This document shows positions 1-9,056 of a DNA stretch of 64,000 bases, piece by piece. The DNA lies in assembly GCA_965199175.1 (NCBI GenBank), contig OZ240684.1, positions 310,001 through 374,000 on the forward strand, given 5' to 3'. A program made the position numbers and the translations under genes. The notes beneath the pieces are model-generated. The model had not been told where the DNA came from. It worked only from the letters and a program-made list of their open reading frames with translations, and did no database searches. Position 1 is the first letter of the stretch. Each line of letters begins with the position of its first letter. Source of the DNA: G963923945 sp965199175 (GTDB taxonomy: Bacteria; Pseudomonadota; Alphaproteobacteria; G963923945).

Positions 1-217
1 GCTATGTCGGACAACTTACTGAAAAACCCATGAGCAGATCAATCAAATCCCGGTCGATGGCATCGTATCATTATAGCAAAAGAATGTGTCTGTTTGTCTG
101 ATTACGTTATTCTGTTTCGATTTACGTTATTCTATCTCGATGGGTTCGGCTGTGATAAGTTCTTCTATGTCCGATCCGGCATTGATTGTTGGTTTTTAGG
201 AATCTGTCTTTGTGATT

Positions 218-1165
218 TTATTCCTTTGAGGGTGGGGTATTTTTCTCCTGCATATGATTGCGTAAAGAGTTTTTTAAGATGGCCAGCCTGTCCATTGTAT
301 GCTGTTTGCCATCCATGAAAATATGACCGAAATGATGATTGATGATGGCAGATCCACCACATTGTTCAATAGCAGCTGCCAGATGCACTCCGCTCTTCCC
401 AATGACTGAATCGTGTCCACCGGCAATGGCTTGCCATTGTGGGCATGATTCGGGAAGATTATTTACCGGGTCGAAACGACCAGGACAAAAAAGCACAAAA
501 GGGATATGATCAGGAACCGAATCAAGGATCACCCCATCATAAGGCAGAGCATGGCGATTGAGCATGGAAGAAAAAACGATACCGCCGAAGGATAAACCAT
601 AGAAAAAGCGGTATTGGTATCGCGGGTCATTGTTCAGACGGGTTGCAGCTCTCACCATATCCGAGAGAATGCCGGTCAGGGTTGTTTCCCCTTCGGAGTG
701 TTTGAATCCCCGGTAATTGTAAATGAAAATATCCAAATCCAGATCACGCAGGCCAGAGAAAGCCGGATAAACTTCCTCAGCCAACATGGAGGTTCCCAAA
801 CTGATGAGGAGATATCCACGTGGTTTTTCAGCCCGCCACACCAGCCCCCGGATGGTATGTCCGTCCAGGGAGAGGAATGAATCTTCCTCCAGGCCCGGCA
901 GAGAAAAATCAGCCTGTGCTTGCGGGTTGGCAATCGCGGCTTTATAGAGAGTGACAAAAGGTTTTTCGAACCAGCAAACGTTTTGATCCAACTCTATGCT
1001 GGTGTCCTGTATAGAGTCGGTTTTGATCTGTTCAGGCGGGTGGACTTGTCCGCCCGGATCCTGAGCCATCAATGGAGTGATCAACCCGCAGAGTATAAGT
1101 ATCAGACCAATCCCCCGGAATGTGATGGCTGGGTGTCGATGCTGAGGGTGACGATACAAGATCAC
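218..1165 (-). CDS. Secreted alpha/beta-hydrolase-fold protein
   Basis: A 315-residue protein. A hydrophobic stretch at about residues 18-34 ends in LMAQ, which fits a signal peptide and export. The middle shows an alpha/beta hydrolase pattern: LISLGTS (oxyanion strand), IYNYRGF, then GLSFGG, a G-x-S-x-G nucleophile elbow, and a late HHFGH that could hold the catalytic His. The substrate cannot be read from sequence. The start is GTG; an ATG seven bases upstream is in another frame. It is the last gene before the left end of the window on this strand and stands apart from the reductase at 1280-2311. Family assignment is fairly safe; enzyme activity is inferred. Confidence 0.7.
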   Translation of the reverse strand: MILYRHPQHRHPAITFRGIGLILILCGLITPLMAQDPGGQVHPPEQIKTDSIQDTSIELDQNVCWFEKPFVTLYKAAIANPQAQADFSLPGLEEDSFLSLDGHTIRGLVWRAEKPRGYLLISLGTSMLAEEVYPAFSGLRDLDLDIFIYNYRGFKHSEGETTLTGILSDMVRAATRLNNDPRYQYRFFYGLSFGGIVFSSMLNRHALPYDGVILDSVPDHIPFVLFCPGRFDPVNNLPESCPQWQAIAGGHDSVIGKSGVHLAAAIEQCGGSAIINHHFGHIFMDGKQHTMDRLAILKNSLRNHMQEKNTPPSKE

Positions 1166-1279
1166 GGGTCATTCATTTCCTGTATATGGAACCAGGCAGC
1201 GGACAATTTTTGCATTTTGTATAACGTTTTTGCGCTTCTTTCCGGTTTTTATCCGGGGCTTATGGGATCGAATGTCACT

Positions 1280-2311
1280 TTATTGATTGTCTCCGGGATG
1301 GCGGGCAACACGGATAATGGTCCGGCCGGTTATTTTGCCTGCCAGGATATCCCGGCCCAGCTGAGGAATATCTTCTAAGGTGACTTCGGTTGTCATGGTC
1401 TCCAGAACCGAGGGGGTGAGATCCCTGGCCAGGCGCTTCCAGGCCAGACGCCGCCGCTCAATCGGCAACATGGTGGCGTCAATTCCTATGAGGCTGACTC
1501 CACGAATGATAAAAGGCATCACGGTTGTATTGAGGGTGGCTCCACCGACCAGGCCGGTGGAGGCAACCGCTCCTGCCTCACGGGTTTCGGCCAGGACCCG
1601 GGCCAATGTGTCGCCTCCAACAGCATCAATCGCGCCGGCCCAAAGTCGTGAGAGCAAAGGTTTTTCCGGCGGGTCGGTGAATCGCTGGCGGTCAATCAAT
1701 TCTTTGGCTCCCAGCATAGTGAGGTAATTGGCTGTTTCGGTATTTCCTTTACCGGTTGAGGCTGTAACCTGATAGCCGAGTTTTGCCAGAATCGAGACGG
1801 CAACTGATCCCACGCCGCCGGATGCTCCGGTGACGATGATGGGTCCTGTGTCTGGATTGAGGTGATTTTCTTCCAGTCGAATGACTGCTTCCATTGCTGT
1901 GAGGCCGGCGGTGCCAATGATCATGGTATCGCGCGCCGTCAATCCTTCAGGGACACCAACCAGCCAATCGCTGCGTAAACGTACAATTTCGGCATAGCCA
2001 CCCCAGTGGATTTCCCCAACCCGGAAGGCCGTACAGATTGCCATATCACCAGGGTTCCATTGCGGGGAGTCGGATTCGATCACCTCCCCGACCATGTCGA
2101 CCCCGGGAATATGGGGATATGATTGAACGACCTTACCCAATCCATTCATCGCCAACCCATCTTTGTAATTCAGGGTTGAATAGAAAACCCGCAAGGTAAC
2201 ATCAGCACCCTCAGGTTGACGTTGTCTGAACGCCTCTGCATCCAGATGACGGATTTCCGTATGATGATTTCCCTGCTGTTCCTCGACAACAAGAGCCCGA
2301 TACCCGGTCAT
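1280..2311 (-). CDS. acuI: AcuI/YhdH-type NADPH-dependent acryloyl-CoA reductase family protein
   Basis: 343 residues, the family's normal length. This is a zinc-independent medium-chain dehydrogenase/reductase. The N-terminal GroES-like half carries STLNYKDGLA and PGVDMVGEV, diagnostic of the AcuI/YhdH branch. The Rossmann half carries VTGASGGVGSVAV for the nucleotide, followed by STGKGN. Characterised AcuI proteins reduce acryloyl-CoA to propionyl-CoA with NADPH in DMSP or 3-hydroxypropionate metabolism; YhdH is a close quinone-oxidoreductase-like relative, so the exact substrate is uncertain. The start ATG overlaps the stop of the upstream dihydroorotase-like gene by four bases (ATGA), so the two are translationally coupled. 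Confidence 0.85.
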   Translation of the reverse strand: MTGYRALVVEEQQGNHHTEIRHLDAEAFRQRQPEGADVTLRVFYSTLNYKDGLAMNGLGKVVQSYPHIPGVDMVGEVIESDSPQWNPGDMAICTAFRVGEIHWGGYAEIVRLRSDWLVGVPEGLTARDTMIIGTAGLTAMEAVIRLEENHLNPDTGPIIVTGASGGVGSVAVSILAKLGYQVTASTGKGNTETANYLTMLGAKELIDRQRFTDPPEKPLLSRLWAGAIDAVGGDTLARVLAETREAGAVASTGLVGGATLNTTVMPFIIRGVSLIGIDATMLPIERRRLAWKRLARDLTPSVLETMTTEVTLEDIPQLGRDILAGKITGRTIIRVARHPGDNQ

Positions 2312-3705
2312 GAATCTGTTTCCTTTGGTGGTAAGGTTTCGGTAAAACGGATTGCCTGCCCGGATGGGTGTCCCTGAATGGCCCCATCACGCATCACAAT
2401 CTGGCCCCGCAGAATGGTTGCCACGGGCTGGCCGGTAATGCGCTGCCCGGCATAGGGAGTCCAGCCGCTTTTGCTGGCAATCCAGTTCTCTTCGATGATC
2501 CAGCGTTTTTTCAGATCGACCACAGCAAAATCAGCATCATAGCCGCAGGCAATCCGGCCTTTACCGGCAATACCGAAAATCCTCGATGGTCCTGCTGCTG
2601 TGAGATCAATCAACTGTTTCAGGCCCAGATGTCCGGCAGCAACATGATCCAACATGATCGGTAAAAGTGTTTGCACCCCGGTCATGCCGGAAGGACTATG
2701 CGGATAGGGTTGTTGTTTTTCTTCCCGGTTATGGGGAGCATGATCGGAACCAAGGACATCAATCATGCCTTCGCCAAGAGCTCTCCAGAGAGCCTGGCGG
2801 TGTCTTTCCTCACGAATTGGTGGATTCATCTGGGCAAAGCTACCCAGGCGATCATAGCAATCGGGTGCTGATAACGTGAGATGTTGTGGCGTGACTTCGG
2901 TGGTTGCAATATCCCGGTGCTCAGCAAGATATCTGATTTCTTCCTGGGTGGTGATATGAAGGACATGAACCCGCCGCCCGGAGAGACGGGCCAGACGGAT
3001 CAGCCGCCGGGTTGCCGAAAAGGCGGTTTCGACATCACGCCATATTGGGTGGAGTGATGGTGTGGCTGTTTGGGTTTCAATCAGATGCTGGCGGGCGTTG
3101 AGACGTTCCTGATCTTCACAATGCACCGATACCCGACGGCGTCCGGAGCGCAAAACGGCACCAATATCGGCATTGGTATCAACCAGAAGATCCCCGGTTG
3201 AGCTGCCCATAAAGATTTTGACCCCCGCACATCCGGGCAATGTTTCCAGCTCTGCCAGCTGGCTGGTATTCCCCGGTGTTGCTCCGATAAAAAAGGCATG
3301 ATCACACCAGGCGCATTTGGCTGCCCGGTTGAGTTTATCCTGCAATGCTTGTGCATCAATCGTTGCTGGTTTGGTGTTGGGCATCTCAAAAACACATGTG
3401 ACACCGCCGAGAACAGCGCCACGTGTTCCTGATTCGATGGTTTCTTTATGCTCCATTCCAGGTTCGCGGAAATGGACCTGGGTATCAATCACCCCGGGAA
3501 GAATATGCAGACCCCGGGCATCAAAGACGGTGCGTGCCGGTTGCTGAGACAAGCTGGCTATGCGGGCAATTTTACCATTACGCACACCGATATCAGCATT
3601 CTGACAGCCGCCCGGGGTCATGATGGTGCCACCGGTGATGAGCAGGTCAAAAGGCTCATTTTTCTCAGATTCATATTCCGGAAAACCGGGATCTGTGACC
3701 ATCAT
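2308..3705 (-). CDS. pyrC: Dihydroorotase / cyclic amidohydrolase, class I type
   Basis: About 465 residues. It has the amidohydrolase layout: an N-terminal beta-sandwich start (DLLITGGTIMTPGG), the metal-binding strand VIDTQVHFREPG, the MPNTKPAT segment typical of dihydroorotases, a mid-barrel HVLHITT metal His, and GSDHAPH near residue 320. Class I dihydroorotases cyclise carbamoyl-aspartate in pyrimidine synthesis; the fold is shared with allantoinases and hydantoinases. PNTKP and SDHAPH favour dihydroorotase. The ATG at 3705 is preferred to the TTG two codons earlier, although neither has a clear ribosome binding site. It overlaps the next gene by four bases. Confidence 0.8.
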   Translation of the reverse strand: MMVTDPGFPEYESEKNEPFDLLITGGTIMTPGGCQNADIGVRNGKIARIASLSQQPARTVFDARGLHILPGVIDTQVHFREPGMEHKETIESGTRGAVLGGVTCVFEMPNTKPATIDAQALQDKLNRAAKCAWCDHAFFIGATPGNTSQLAELETLPGCAGVKIFMGSSTGDLLVDTNADIGAVLRSGRRRVSVHCEDQERLNARQHLIETQTATPSLHPIWRDVETAFSATRRLIRLARLSGRRVHVLHITTQEEIRYLAEHRDIATTEVTPQHLTLSAPDCYDRLGSFAQMNPPIREERHRQALWRALGEGMIDVLGSDHAPHNREEKQQPYPHSPSGMTGVQTLLPIMLDHVAAGHLGLKQLIDLTAAGPSRIFGIAGKGRIACGYDADFAVVDLKKRWIIEENWIASKSGWTPYAGQRITGQPVATILRGQIVMRDGAIQGHPSGQAIRFTETLPPKETDS

Positions 3706-3726
3706 GCTCAAGCAATCTATTCTTGT

Positions 3727-4956
3727 TTATTCTTGTACAGAATCGCTGGATTTACCGGATTCACCGGATTTACCGGATTTACTGGATTCACCAGAATCAC
3801 CCTTACCCGGATTGATCGGGGAGGGTGAAGCGATTTCTTTGAAAAAAGATGAAAATCGCGCAACCCCATTAGGGGGAGAATAGGATTTTTCATATATTTT
3901 TCGCCCTTGCTCTGTCAGATCTCTGCGCAGGCCCGGATTGAGAAAGAAACGCTTTAAAGTCTGTGTTAAATCACGGCAGTCATCGGTTTTGAAAAGAACC
4001 CCGGTTTTGTCATGTTTAATCAAAGAACCAGGACCATCACTGGTTGCTGCAATGACCGGTGTTTTCTGTGCCCAGGCTTCAAAAATAGCACTATTGAGAT
4101 ACTCAGCCCGGAAAGGGCATACCAAAATATCAGCAGCCTTGAAGTAGGGAGCGCGTTCCTCAATCTTGCCAAGAAAACGCACCCGCGGCCGAACCCCGAC
4201 TTCAATCGCTAAATCTTCGAGGGTTTTGTGCAGCGGGCCTTCTCCGATAATCCAGACATATGCGTGCGGAAGATCAGCAGCAGCGCGGATCAGAATATCG
4301 AATCCCTGTTCTTCGCATAAAGGACCCACCGCCAATAATAACGGTGCATCTTTGGGGGTCGAAAATTGGCTTCTTGGAATTGGTTCAGCAGAAATATCAT
4401 CAATGAAGATCGGCAGGTAACGGAGCTTTTCCAGAGGCCATCCTGCCTGTGAGAAACTCTCAATAATCGGCTTTGAACCGCTGATGATATAATCACAGCC
4501 CCGATAGGGTAAGACACTTTTATCCATGCTGGCCCAGGCACAATGCACCGCCGCCATTCCTTTACTTTTGATCCGGGAATACCAGGATGTCGATTGCCTG
4601 GTCCAGCTGAGCACAATATCCGGCTCGAAACGTTTGATGGCTCGTTTGAAGGTATACGAAGCCCAAAGGTCAAACAAGCGACCATAAGGCAAGGTCAGAA
4701 TATCGATATCGTAGTGGCTGTATGCTTCCAGATTCTGGGACCGGCTGGCAACCAACAAATGGCGTATTTTGCTGTCATGCAGGGACGTAACCAGCAAGCC
4801 GAAAAATCTTTCGATTTCGCTATGAGGCTCATCGGCCATGATATGAAGGATGCGAATCAAGCCTGTTTTTCCTGTCAATGACTGAAGGTATCCGGGTTGT
4901 CGTGCGTGTATTTCTTTATAAACCAGTATGACTCTTGAACCGGTATAGACAACCAT
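3727..4956 (-). CDS. Glycosyltransferase family 4 (GT-B) with low-complexity tail
   Basis: The body matches GT4 enzymes: RILHIMADEP at the N-terminal nucleotide-fold strand, LLLAVGPLCEEQGFDILIRAA at the interdomain hinge, IIGEGP, and PFRAEYLNSAIFEAWAQKTPVIAATSDGPG, the donor-binding E-x7-E region. It probably transfers a sugar from an NDP-sugar to a cell-surface glycan. The frame opens at an ATG (4956) lacking a ribosome binding site; a TTG at 4860, preceded by AGGA and followed at once by the conserved RILHIM strand, is the likelier start. The last 30 residues are a Ser/Gly/Lys/Asp tail made by 9-bp tandem repeats. Two more glycosyltransferases on the same strand lie upstream. Confidence 0.85.
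   Translation of the reverse strand: MVVYTGSRVILVYKEIHARQPGYLQSLTGKTGLIRILHIMADEPHSEIERFFGLLVTSLHDSKIRHLLVASRSQNLEAYSHYDIDILTLPYGRLFDLWASYTFKRAIKRFEPDIVLSWTRQSTSWYSRIKSKGMAAVHCAWASMDKSVLPYRGCDYIISGSKPIIESFSQAGWPLEKLRYLPIFIDDISAEPIPRSQFSTPKDAPLLLAVGPLCEEQGFDILIRAAADLPHAYVWIIGEGPLHKTLEDLAIEVGVRPRVRFLGKIEERAPYFKAADILVCPFRAEYLNSAIFEAWAQKTPVIAATSDGPGSLIKHDKTGVLFKTDDCRDLTQTLKRFFLNPGLRRDLTEQGRKIYEKSYSPPNGVARFSSFFKEIASPSPINPGKGDSGESSKSGKSGESGKSSDSVQE
3746..3799. repeat. Six 9-bp tandem units inside a coding region
   Basis: Six consecutive near-identical 9-bp units (CCGGATTTA/CCGGATTCA type on the plus strand). They encode a Ser-Gly-Lys/Glu tripeptide repeat at the C-terminus of the GT4 gene. In-frame units allow slippage without breaking the frame. 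Confidence 0.9.
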
Positions 4957-5156
4957 AAACCGATATCGGCTGTTTCTTTCCCGTTCTTATCCTGAGTTGT
5001 TGCTCAAGACTGAGAGTGTATCCTAAAGAGGCTTTTACTTCAAAGAGACCTTATATTCCAAATATTCCAAAAAAATCTTTACCTCAGGAAGATCAGGGCA
5101 GTTCCGGCGAAGAAAGATCATCGTCTCAGGGAAAAAAATAATAAACATGACCGGAC

Positions 5157-5921
5157 TTATTGATTATCCAACCGTGCTTTCAGATAGGATACCATCGGAT
5201 ACAGGCCAGCCATCAGGGCAATTAAAAATCCGTATTCTTTTTCGCGATAGCCTTTGCGTGAGATGAAGCATTTCCAGAAGCGGTGAAAAATCCGCCGTAA
5301 ATTGGCACGGAACGTCCCAATCGTACCGGAATCCCGGAGATCCAGGGCGCGAGCAGTCGTATAACGATCAAAACGTTGGATCATGTCGCTGATATCCCGG
5401 TCCACATAATGATGAAGAGGGTTATGCAAAGCCGGGCCATACTGGCCTGTGATTTCCAGGGCCGGATGAACACGTTGCGGCCCCCATTTTTTACTGCCTT
5501 TGCGGAATAACCTTGGGACGCTGGATACACCAAAGGAAGCTCCCCAGCCGTAATGAACCGGGTGTGTTCCTATATAATTGACAACCGGTATAGCGTGAAT
5601 CTCATGAGAGGAGACCTGGATGATGCGGCTAATTTCTTCAGCCAAAGGGTCGAGAACCCTTTCATCGGCATCAACTTCCACGATCCATTGACCGGTGCAA
5701 TGTTCAATACCTGTGTTGCGGCGCTCCCCTTCCAGCGGCCAGTCCCCTTTTACAAGACGTACCCCGAAACTTTGGGCAATTTTTTCTGAACGATCTGTGC
5801 AGCGGTCCAAAACAACAACAATCTCATCGGCAAAAGAAAGCCGGGACAGACAATCGGCCAGTTGGTATTCTTCATTATGGGCCACAACAAGGGCAGAAAG
5901 TGTTGCGTTTTCTTTATCCAT
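5157..5921 (-). CDS. Glycosyltransferase family 2, WaaE/KdtX-like
   Basis: 254 residues from the ATG at 5921. GT-A fold: ALVVAHNEEYQLADCL, then FADEIVVVLDRCTDRSEKIA, GERRNTGIEHCTGQWIVEVDADERV with the DxD-type metal site. This resembles WaaE/KdtX LPS-core beta-glycosyltransferases, which add a hexose to the inner core on the cytoplasmic face. A strongly basic patch (WKCFISRKGYREKEYG) near the end would suit membrane association. The start at 5921 has GGAG nine bases upstream and overlaps the end of the GT9 gene by eight bases; the longer frame to 5999 would overlap it by 86 bases and is not favoured. Confidence 0.87.
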   Translation of the reverse strand: MDKENATLSALVVAHNEEYQLADCLSRLSFADEIVVVLDRCTDRSEKIAQSFGVRLVKGDWPLEGERRNTGIEHCTGQWIVEVDADERVLDPLAEEISRIIQVSSHEIHAIPVVNYIGTHPVHYGWGASFGVSSVPRLFRKGSKKWGPQRVHPALEITGQYGPALHNPLHHYVDRDISDMIQRFDRYTTARALDLRDSGTIGTFRANLRRIFHRFWKCFISRKGYREKEYGFLIALMAGLYPMVSYLKARLDNQ

Positions 5922-6900
5922 ACGTGTTTTCTCCATGTGGCTGGACCCGTTTCCAAAGCTCAGAAACGGCTTTTTCAACCTGGCCGACACGTAAGGCATA
6001 CATTAAATTACCGCTGTTATGGAAGTGATCATCGGCACTTCCTGAATGCTGATTACAGGGTGTATCTGTATGTGCAATGGCGGTATGCTGTCCCCAGGGA
6101 TGGTAGTTTTTGGCATTGGTTGGTCCAAAGAGTCCCAGGGTCGGGATTCCAGCTGCTGCCGCCATATGCATGAGGCCGGAATCATTACCGATATAAAAGC
6201 AACAACGCATCAGACACGCATATGTCTGGGCCAGATCTGCCCGCCCGACCAAATCAATCCGCCGGGTGGTTGGGATTGCTTCAATGACCGGCCGGGCTTC
6301 CTTCTGGTCCCCCGGACCACCGAAAACAGCGACCCATGCACCAGGGAAAAGGCCGTTACGTCTGGTTAATCGATCCGTCAATTCGGCATAGTTTTCCATC
6401 CGCCATTGCTTGCCAAATTTGCTGGCTGTCGGCCCCAAAGCGATGACCGGCTGATGATCAGGAAACCGCTGTTTTGCCCAGGCATGGAAGGAGGGCGCAA
6501 TCTCAACCCAGGGGGCAATGGGTTCAGAATGCCTCATAAAATGCGAGAACTGAGTGACCACATGGGCATCCTCAATCCCGGATATATGGCTGAAAAAAAT
6601 GCGCCGCGAGAGCGTAGGCAGAAACCAGGAAATCACGCTGCTTCTTAGATCCACAACCAGCCGCCACGGATACCGGATGCAGCGGCCCCAAAGTTTCAGC
6701 CAATGTATCCCGTAACGTTGTTTTGGCATGGTGATCACCCTGGCCACCGATGGCATGGCCTGGAATAAGGGTGCCGGGGCCGGACCACAGACAACCGTGA
6801 TTGCCGCCTGTGGCCATGTGCGCTTTAACAGAGCCAGGACACCGGTCGAAAGAACACTATCCCCAATGGAATTGGCGGTAATGAAGAGGATATGCGCCAT
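5914..6900 (-). CDS. Glycosyltransferase family 9, heptosyltransferase-like
   Basis: 328 residues with the ADP-heptose:LPS heptosyltransferase (GT9) pattern: ILFITANSIGDSVLSTGVL at the N-terminus, VIALGPTASKFGKQW at the start of the C-terminal domain, AVFGGPGD, and YIGNDSGLMHMAAAAGIPTLGLFGPT, the donor-binding signature. GT9 enzymes build the LPS inner core in the cytoplasm. It is directly upstream of and overlaps the GT2 gene, and a GT4 gene follows, so these three probably form a small LPS-core operon. Substrate specificity among heptosyltransferases cannot be decided by eye. Confidence 0.88.
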   Translation of the reverse strand: MAHILFITANSIGDSVLSTGVLALLKRTWPQAAITVVCGPAPAPLFQAMPSVARVITMPKQRYGIHWLKLWGRCIRYPWRLVVDLRSSVISWFLPTLSRRIFFSHISGIEDAHVVTQFSHFMRHSEPIAPWVEIAPSFHAWAKQRFPDHQPVIALGPTASKFGKQWRMENYAELTDRLTRRNGLFPGAWVAVFGGPGDQKEARPVIEAIPTTRRIDLVGRADLAQTYACLMRCCFYIGNDSGLMHMAAAAGIPTLGLFGPTNAKNYHPWGQHTAIAHTDTPCNQHSGSADDHFHNSGNLMYALRVGQVEKAVSELWKRVQPHGENTYG

Positions 6901-7179
6901 AAGGGTCTGTTCAGGTTATCTGTTCAGGCTATCAGAATGATCAGCAAGCCAATCATGATATTGGCGGGCACAGTTATCTTGTCCTAAAATCAATCATCAT
7001 GCACTGTCTTTATTGACCTTTTTTGATTGAGCTTTCACCGGTTCGTTTAGGTGTAGAAAGACGCAAAGCCGGATGGGGCAGACAGAATACAGACAGACAA
7101 AATACACAACAGAATACAGCGAGCATTCCTGGCAATGGTCTCGCCTCTGATGTTTTTTGGATTCTGTTTGGTGCTGGTT

Positions 7180-7545
7180 TTATCCCGGCCATACCGGATT
7201 GGCGGGATAAAAAGATCCGTTGAAAACGTATACAAGAACGCTCAGTTTGAGCAGAATTTTTTCTTGAAATACTTTCCTGAGGCCTGCTTGTTTAAGGACC
7301 GCGTTAGCAATGTGTCGGGATCTGATCTTTGACTCAACAACCAAAGCCTTGCCAGTTTCAGGATTTTCCCAAATTGTATGATCTCCTTTCCCCTGGCGTA
7401 ACAACTGGCAACCCGACTTACGGAGCAATACCTTAAGCGGTTGCGTGTAATCCGATAGTGGAGAACAAAGACTCTGGCAGAGGCACTGGTTCGCTACGGG
7501 CAGAAAAAGTGAAAGAGGGTGTCTGCGCAAAATACCGGGGCCCAT
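7180..7545 (-). CDS. Orphan HicA-like mRNA interferase domain, possibly degraded
   Basis: Residues about 35-92 look like a HicA/YcfA double-stranded-RNA-binding-fold toxin: LLRKSGCQLLRQGKGDHTIW, then NPETGKA and SRHIANAVLKQAGL. The catalytic His usually sits in a GSHH-type motif; here it is GDH. HicA is normally 60-80 residues, but this frame adds about 34 N-terminal residues with no family resemblance and about 28 C-terminal residues, suggesting loss of the native start and stop. No HicB antitoxin is visible on either side. In intact systems HicA cleaves mRNA and is neutralised by HicB; this copy is probably inactive or a remnant. Confidence 0.45.
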   Translation of the reverse strand: MGPGILRRHPLSLFLPVANQCLCQSLCSPLSDYTQPLKVLLRKSGCQLLRQGKGDHTIWENPETGKALVVESKIRSRHIANAVLKQAGLRKVFQEKILLKLSVLVYVFNGSFYPANPVWPG

Positions 7546-7585
7546 TTTCCTGGATCAAATCCATGATGACCGCAAGGAGACGTTT

Positions 7586-7777
7586 ATGAAGGCGGTTAAG
7601 GCTGGAATCTTCTCATGCAAGACCTTTTATATCGTTGCTGGTTATATCGTTGCTGGCTATATCGTTGCTGGTTGCCACCCAGACTTCTGCTTCAGGGTCG
7701 AAAAACAATCAACAGATACAATCAGTTGGGCGTCTTGCGCGCATTTGTTAGATTTCATGTTATTCTCTTTTCCTTGA
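7586..7777 (+). CDS. Short frame with strong ribosome site, containing a tandem repeat
   Basis: 63 codons, preceded by an excellent AAGGAG six bases before the ATG. The product opens with MKAVKAGIF and then carries three copies of YIVAG from a 15-bp repeat. It could encode a small membrane or lipoprotein-like peptide, or be a gene truncated by frameshift: another frame after the repeat reads as a polar Gln/Ser/Asn-rich tail for about 25 codons. No family is recognised. Confidence 0.25.
   Translation: MKAVKAGIFSCKTFYIVAGYIVAGYIVAGCHPDFCFRVEKQSTDTISWASCAHLLDFMLFSFP
7628..7672. repeat. Three 15-bp tandem repeats
   Basis: Three adjacent copies of TATATCGTTGCTGGT with one base change, at 7628-7642, 7643-7657 and 7658-7672. 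The period is a multiple of three, so the frame across it is kept. Confidence 0.9.
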
Positions 7778-8171
7778 TTCTATGTGATCTTTTCAAAAAA
7801 GTGCTGTGCTGGCGTTCGTTTTCCCCCTTGATGAGATCATTGAAACCTGTTACATTCAATTAGTTAAAATTTAATATAAATTAGATCAATCTATAGATTC
7901 AATCAAAGACCATGTTAATTCCGATGCTCTTCCGGGAGGGAAATGGTGCGTGCTCTGATTTTTCATCAACCGCAACAATTTTGTTGTGCTTGGTCTGGAA
8001 TTCCGGAAAGACCGGACCTGCTACCGGAACCGGGACTGTTTGGTTGCGGTTGGTCCATCATTCCGATACAACCAGACCCACTGTGACTCTTTTGTCATAT
8101 ATGTATATCATAATCCATAATTCCTAACCCGTATCATAATTCCTAATCTGTAATATCACTGGTGGTTTTTC
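7778..8171. other. Intergenic stretch before the DNA methyltransferase
   Basis: No convincing gene. Near its right end (about 8097-8152) is an imperfect duplication around ATCATAATTCCTAA, directly upstream of the methyltransferase. A promoter for that gene presumably lies here but no clear -35/-10 pair was settled on. Confidence 0.5.
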
Positions 8172-9056
8172 ATGGCTGTATCTGTATCGGACCCTGATAT
8201 CCGGCATGGAGATTGTGCTGAGATCATGCAGTTAATGCCAGAAAACTCCGTGCATCTGATTGCCACCGACCCACCCTATGGAATCGATGGCATGGGGGCG
8301 ACCTGGGATCAGAAAAATCTCGATAAGAAAACCAAAAAAGCCGGTGTTATCGGCGGCCTGCCGGTGGGCATGAAATTCGATGCGAATCAGGGAAAAGATC
8401 TGCAACAATTCTTTGAACAGGTAGCCAGGCAAGCCATACGGGTGTTACGGCATGGGGGTTTTTTCCTGTCCTTCAGCAGCCCGCGATTGTCCCACAGAAT
8501 GGCGATTGCCCTGGAAGATGCTGGCTTTGAAATTCGGGATATGTATGCCTGGCATTATACCAGAGGCCAGGGCAAAGCCTTTAGCATGGATCATTTTGTC
8601 CGCAAAATGGATAAAAATGATCGGGAAAAAAAACGCATCATCGATAAACTGGGTGGCAGAAAAACCGCACAATTACGGCCGCAATTTGAGCCGATTATTG
8701 TTGCTCAGAAACCCAAACAAGGAACATTGATTGAGAACTGGCTTGAATGGGAAACCGGTTTGATTGATCTCAACAATACCAGGCTAAACGGTCATACTCC
8801 GTCCACGGTTCTGCAAGTCGAAAAGCCCTTAAGGGAACGCTATAATTGTCATCTGACCGTCAAGCCGGTTCCTCTGATGGAAACACTGATTAAACTGTTT
8901 TCAAAAGAAGGTCAGGTTGTTCTGGATCCCTTTATGGGCAGCGGGACCACCTTGCTGGCAACCAGAAACTTAAACAGAAACGGTATCGGGATTGAGATCA
9001 ACCAGGACTATATCGATATCGCCAGGCAAAGGCTGAGCGAATATTGGGAGAAATAA
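8172..9056 (+). CDS. DNA methyltransferase, beta class (N4-cytosine or N6-adenine)
   Basis: 294 residues. The catalytic motif IV, DPPYGI, lies near residue 36, and the AdoMet-binding motif I, DPFMGSGTT, near residue 254. Motif IV before motif I is the beta-class order used by many type II and orphan methyltransferases. Between them is the presumed target-recognition region (residues about 90-220), rich in Lys/Arg. DPPY is compatible with N6-adenine methylation, but some N4-cytosine enzymes use it too. No restriction endonuclease is recognisable beside it. The next gene starts within its stop codon (TAATG), so both are made from one transcript. Confidence 0.88.
   Translation: MAVSVSDPDIRHGDCAEIMQLMPENSVHLIATDPPYGIDGMGATWDQKNLDKKTKKAGVIGGLPVGMKFDANQGKDLQQFFEQVARQAIRVLRHGGFFLSFSSPRLSHRMAIALEDAGFEIRDMYAWHYTRGQGKAFSMDHFVRKMDKNDREKKRIIDKLGGRKTAQLRPQFEPIIVAQKPKQGTLIENWLEWETGLIDLNNTRLNGHTPSTVLQVEKPLRERYNCHLTVKPVPLMETLIKLFSKEGQVVLDPFMGSGTTLLATRNLNRNGIGIEINQDYIDIARQRLSEYWEK

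Noticed and set aside
5922..5999. Longer start of the GT2 gene
   Set aside because: It would overlap the GT9 gene by 86 bases; the ATG at 5921 has GGAG at good spacing and a usual short overlap.
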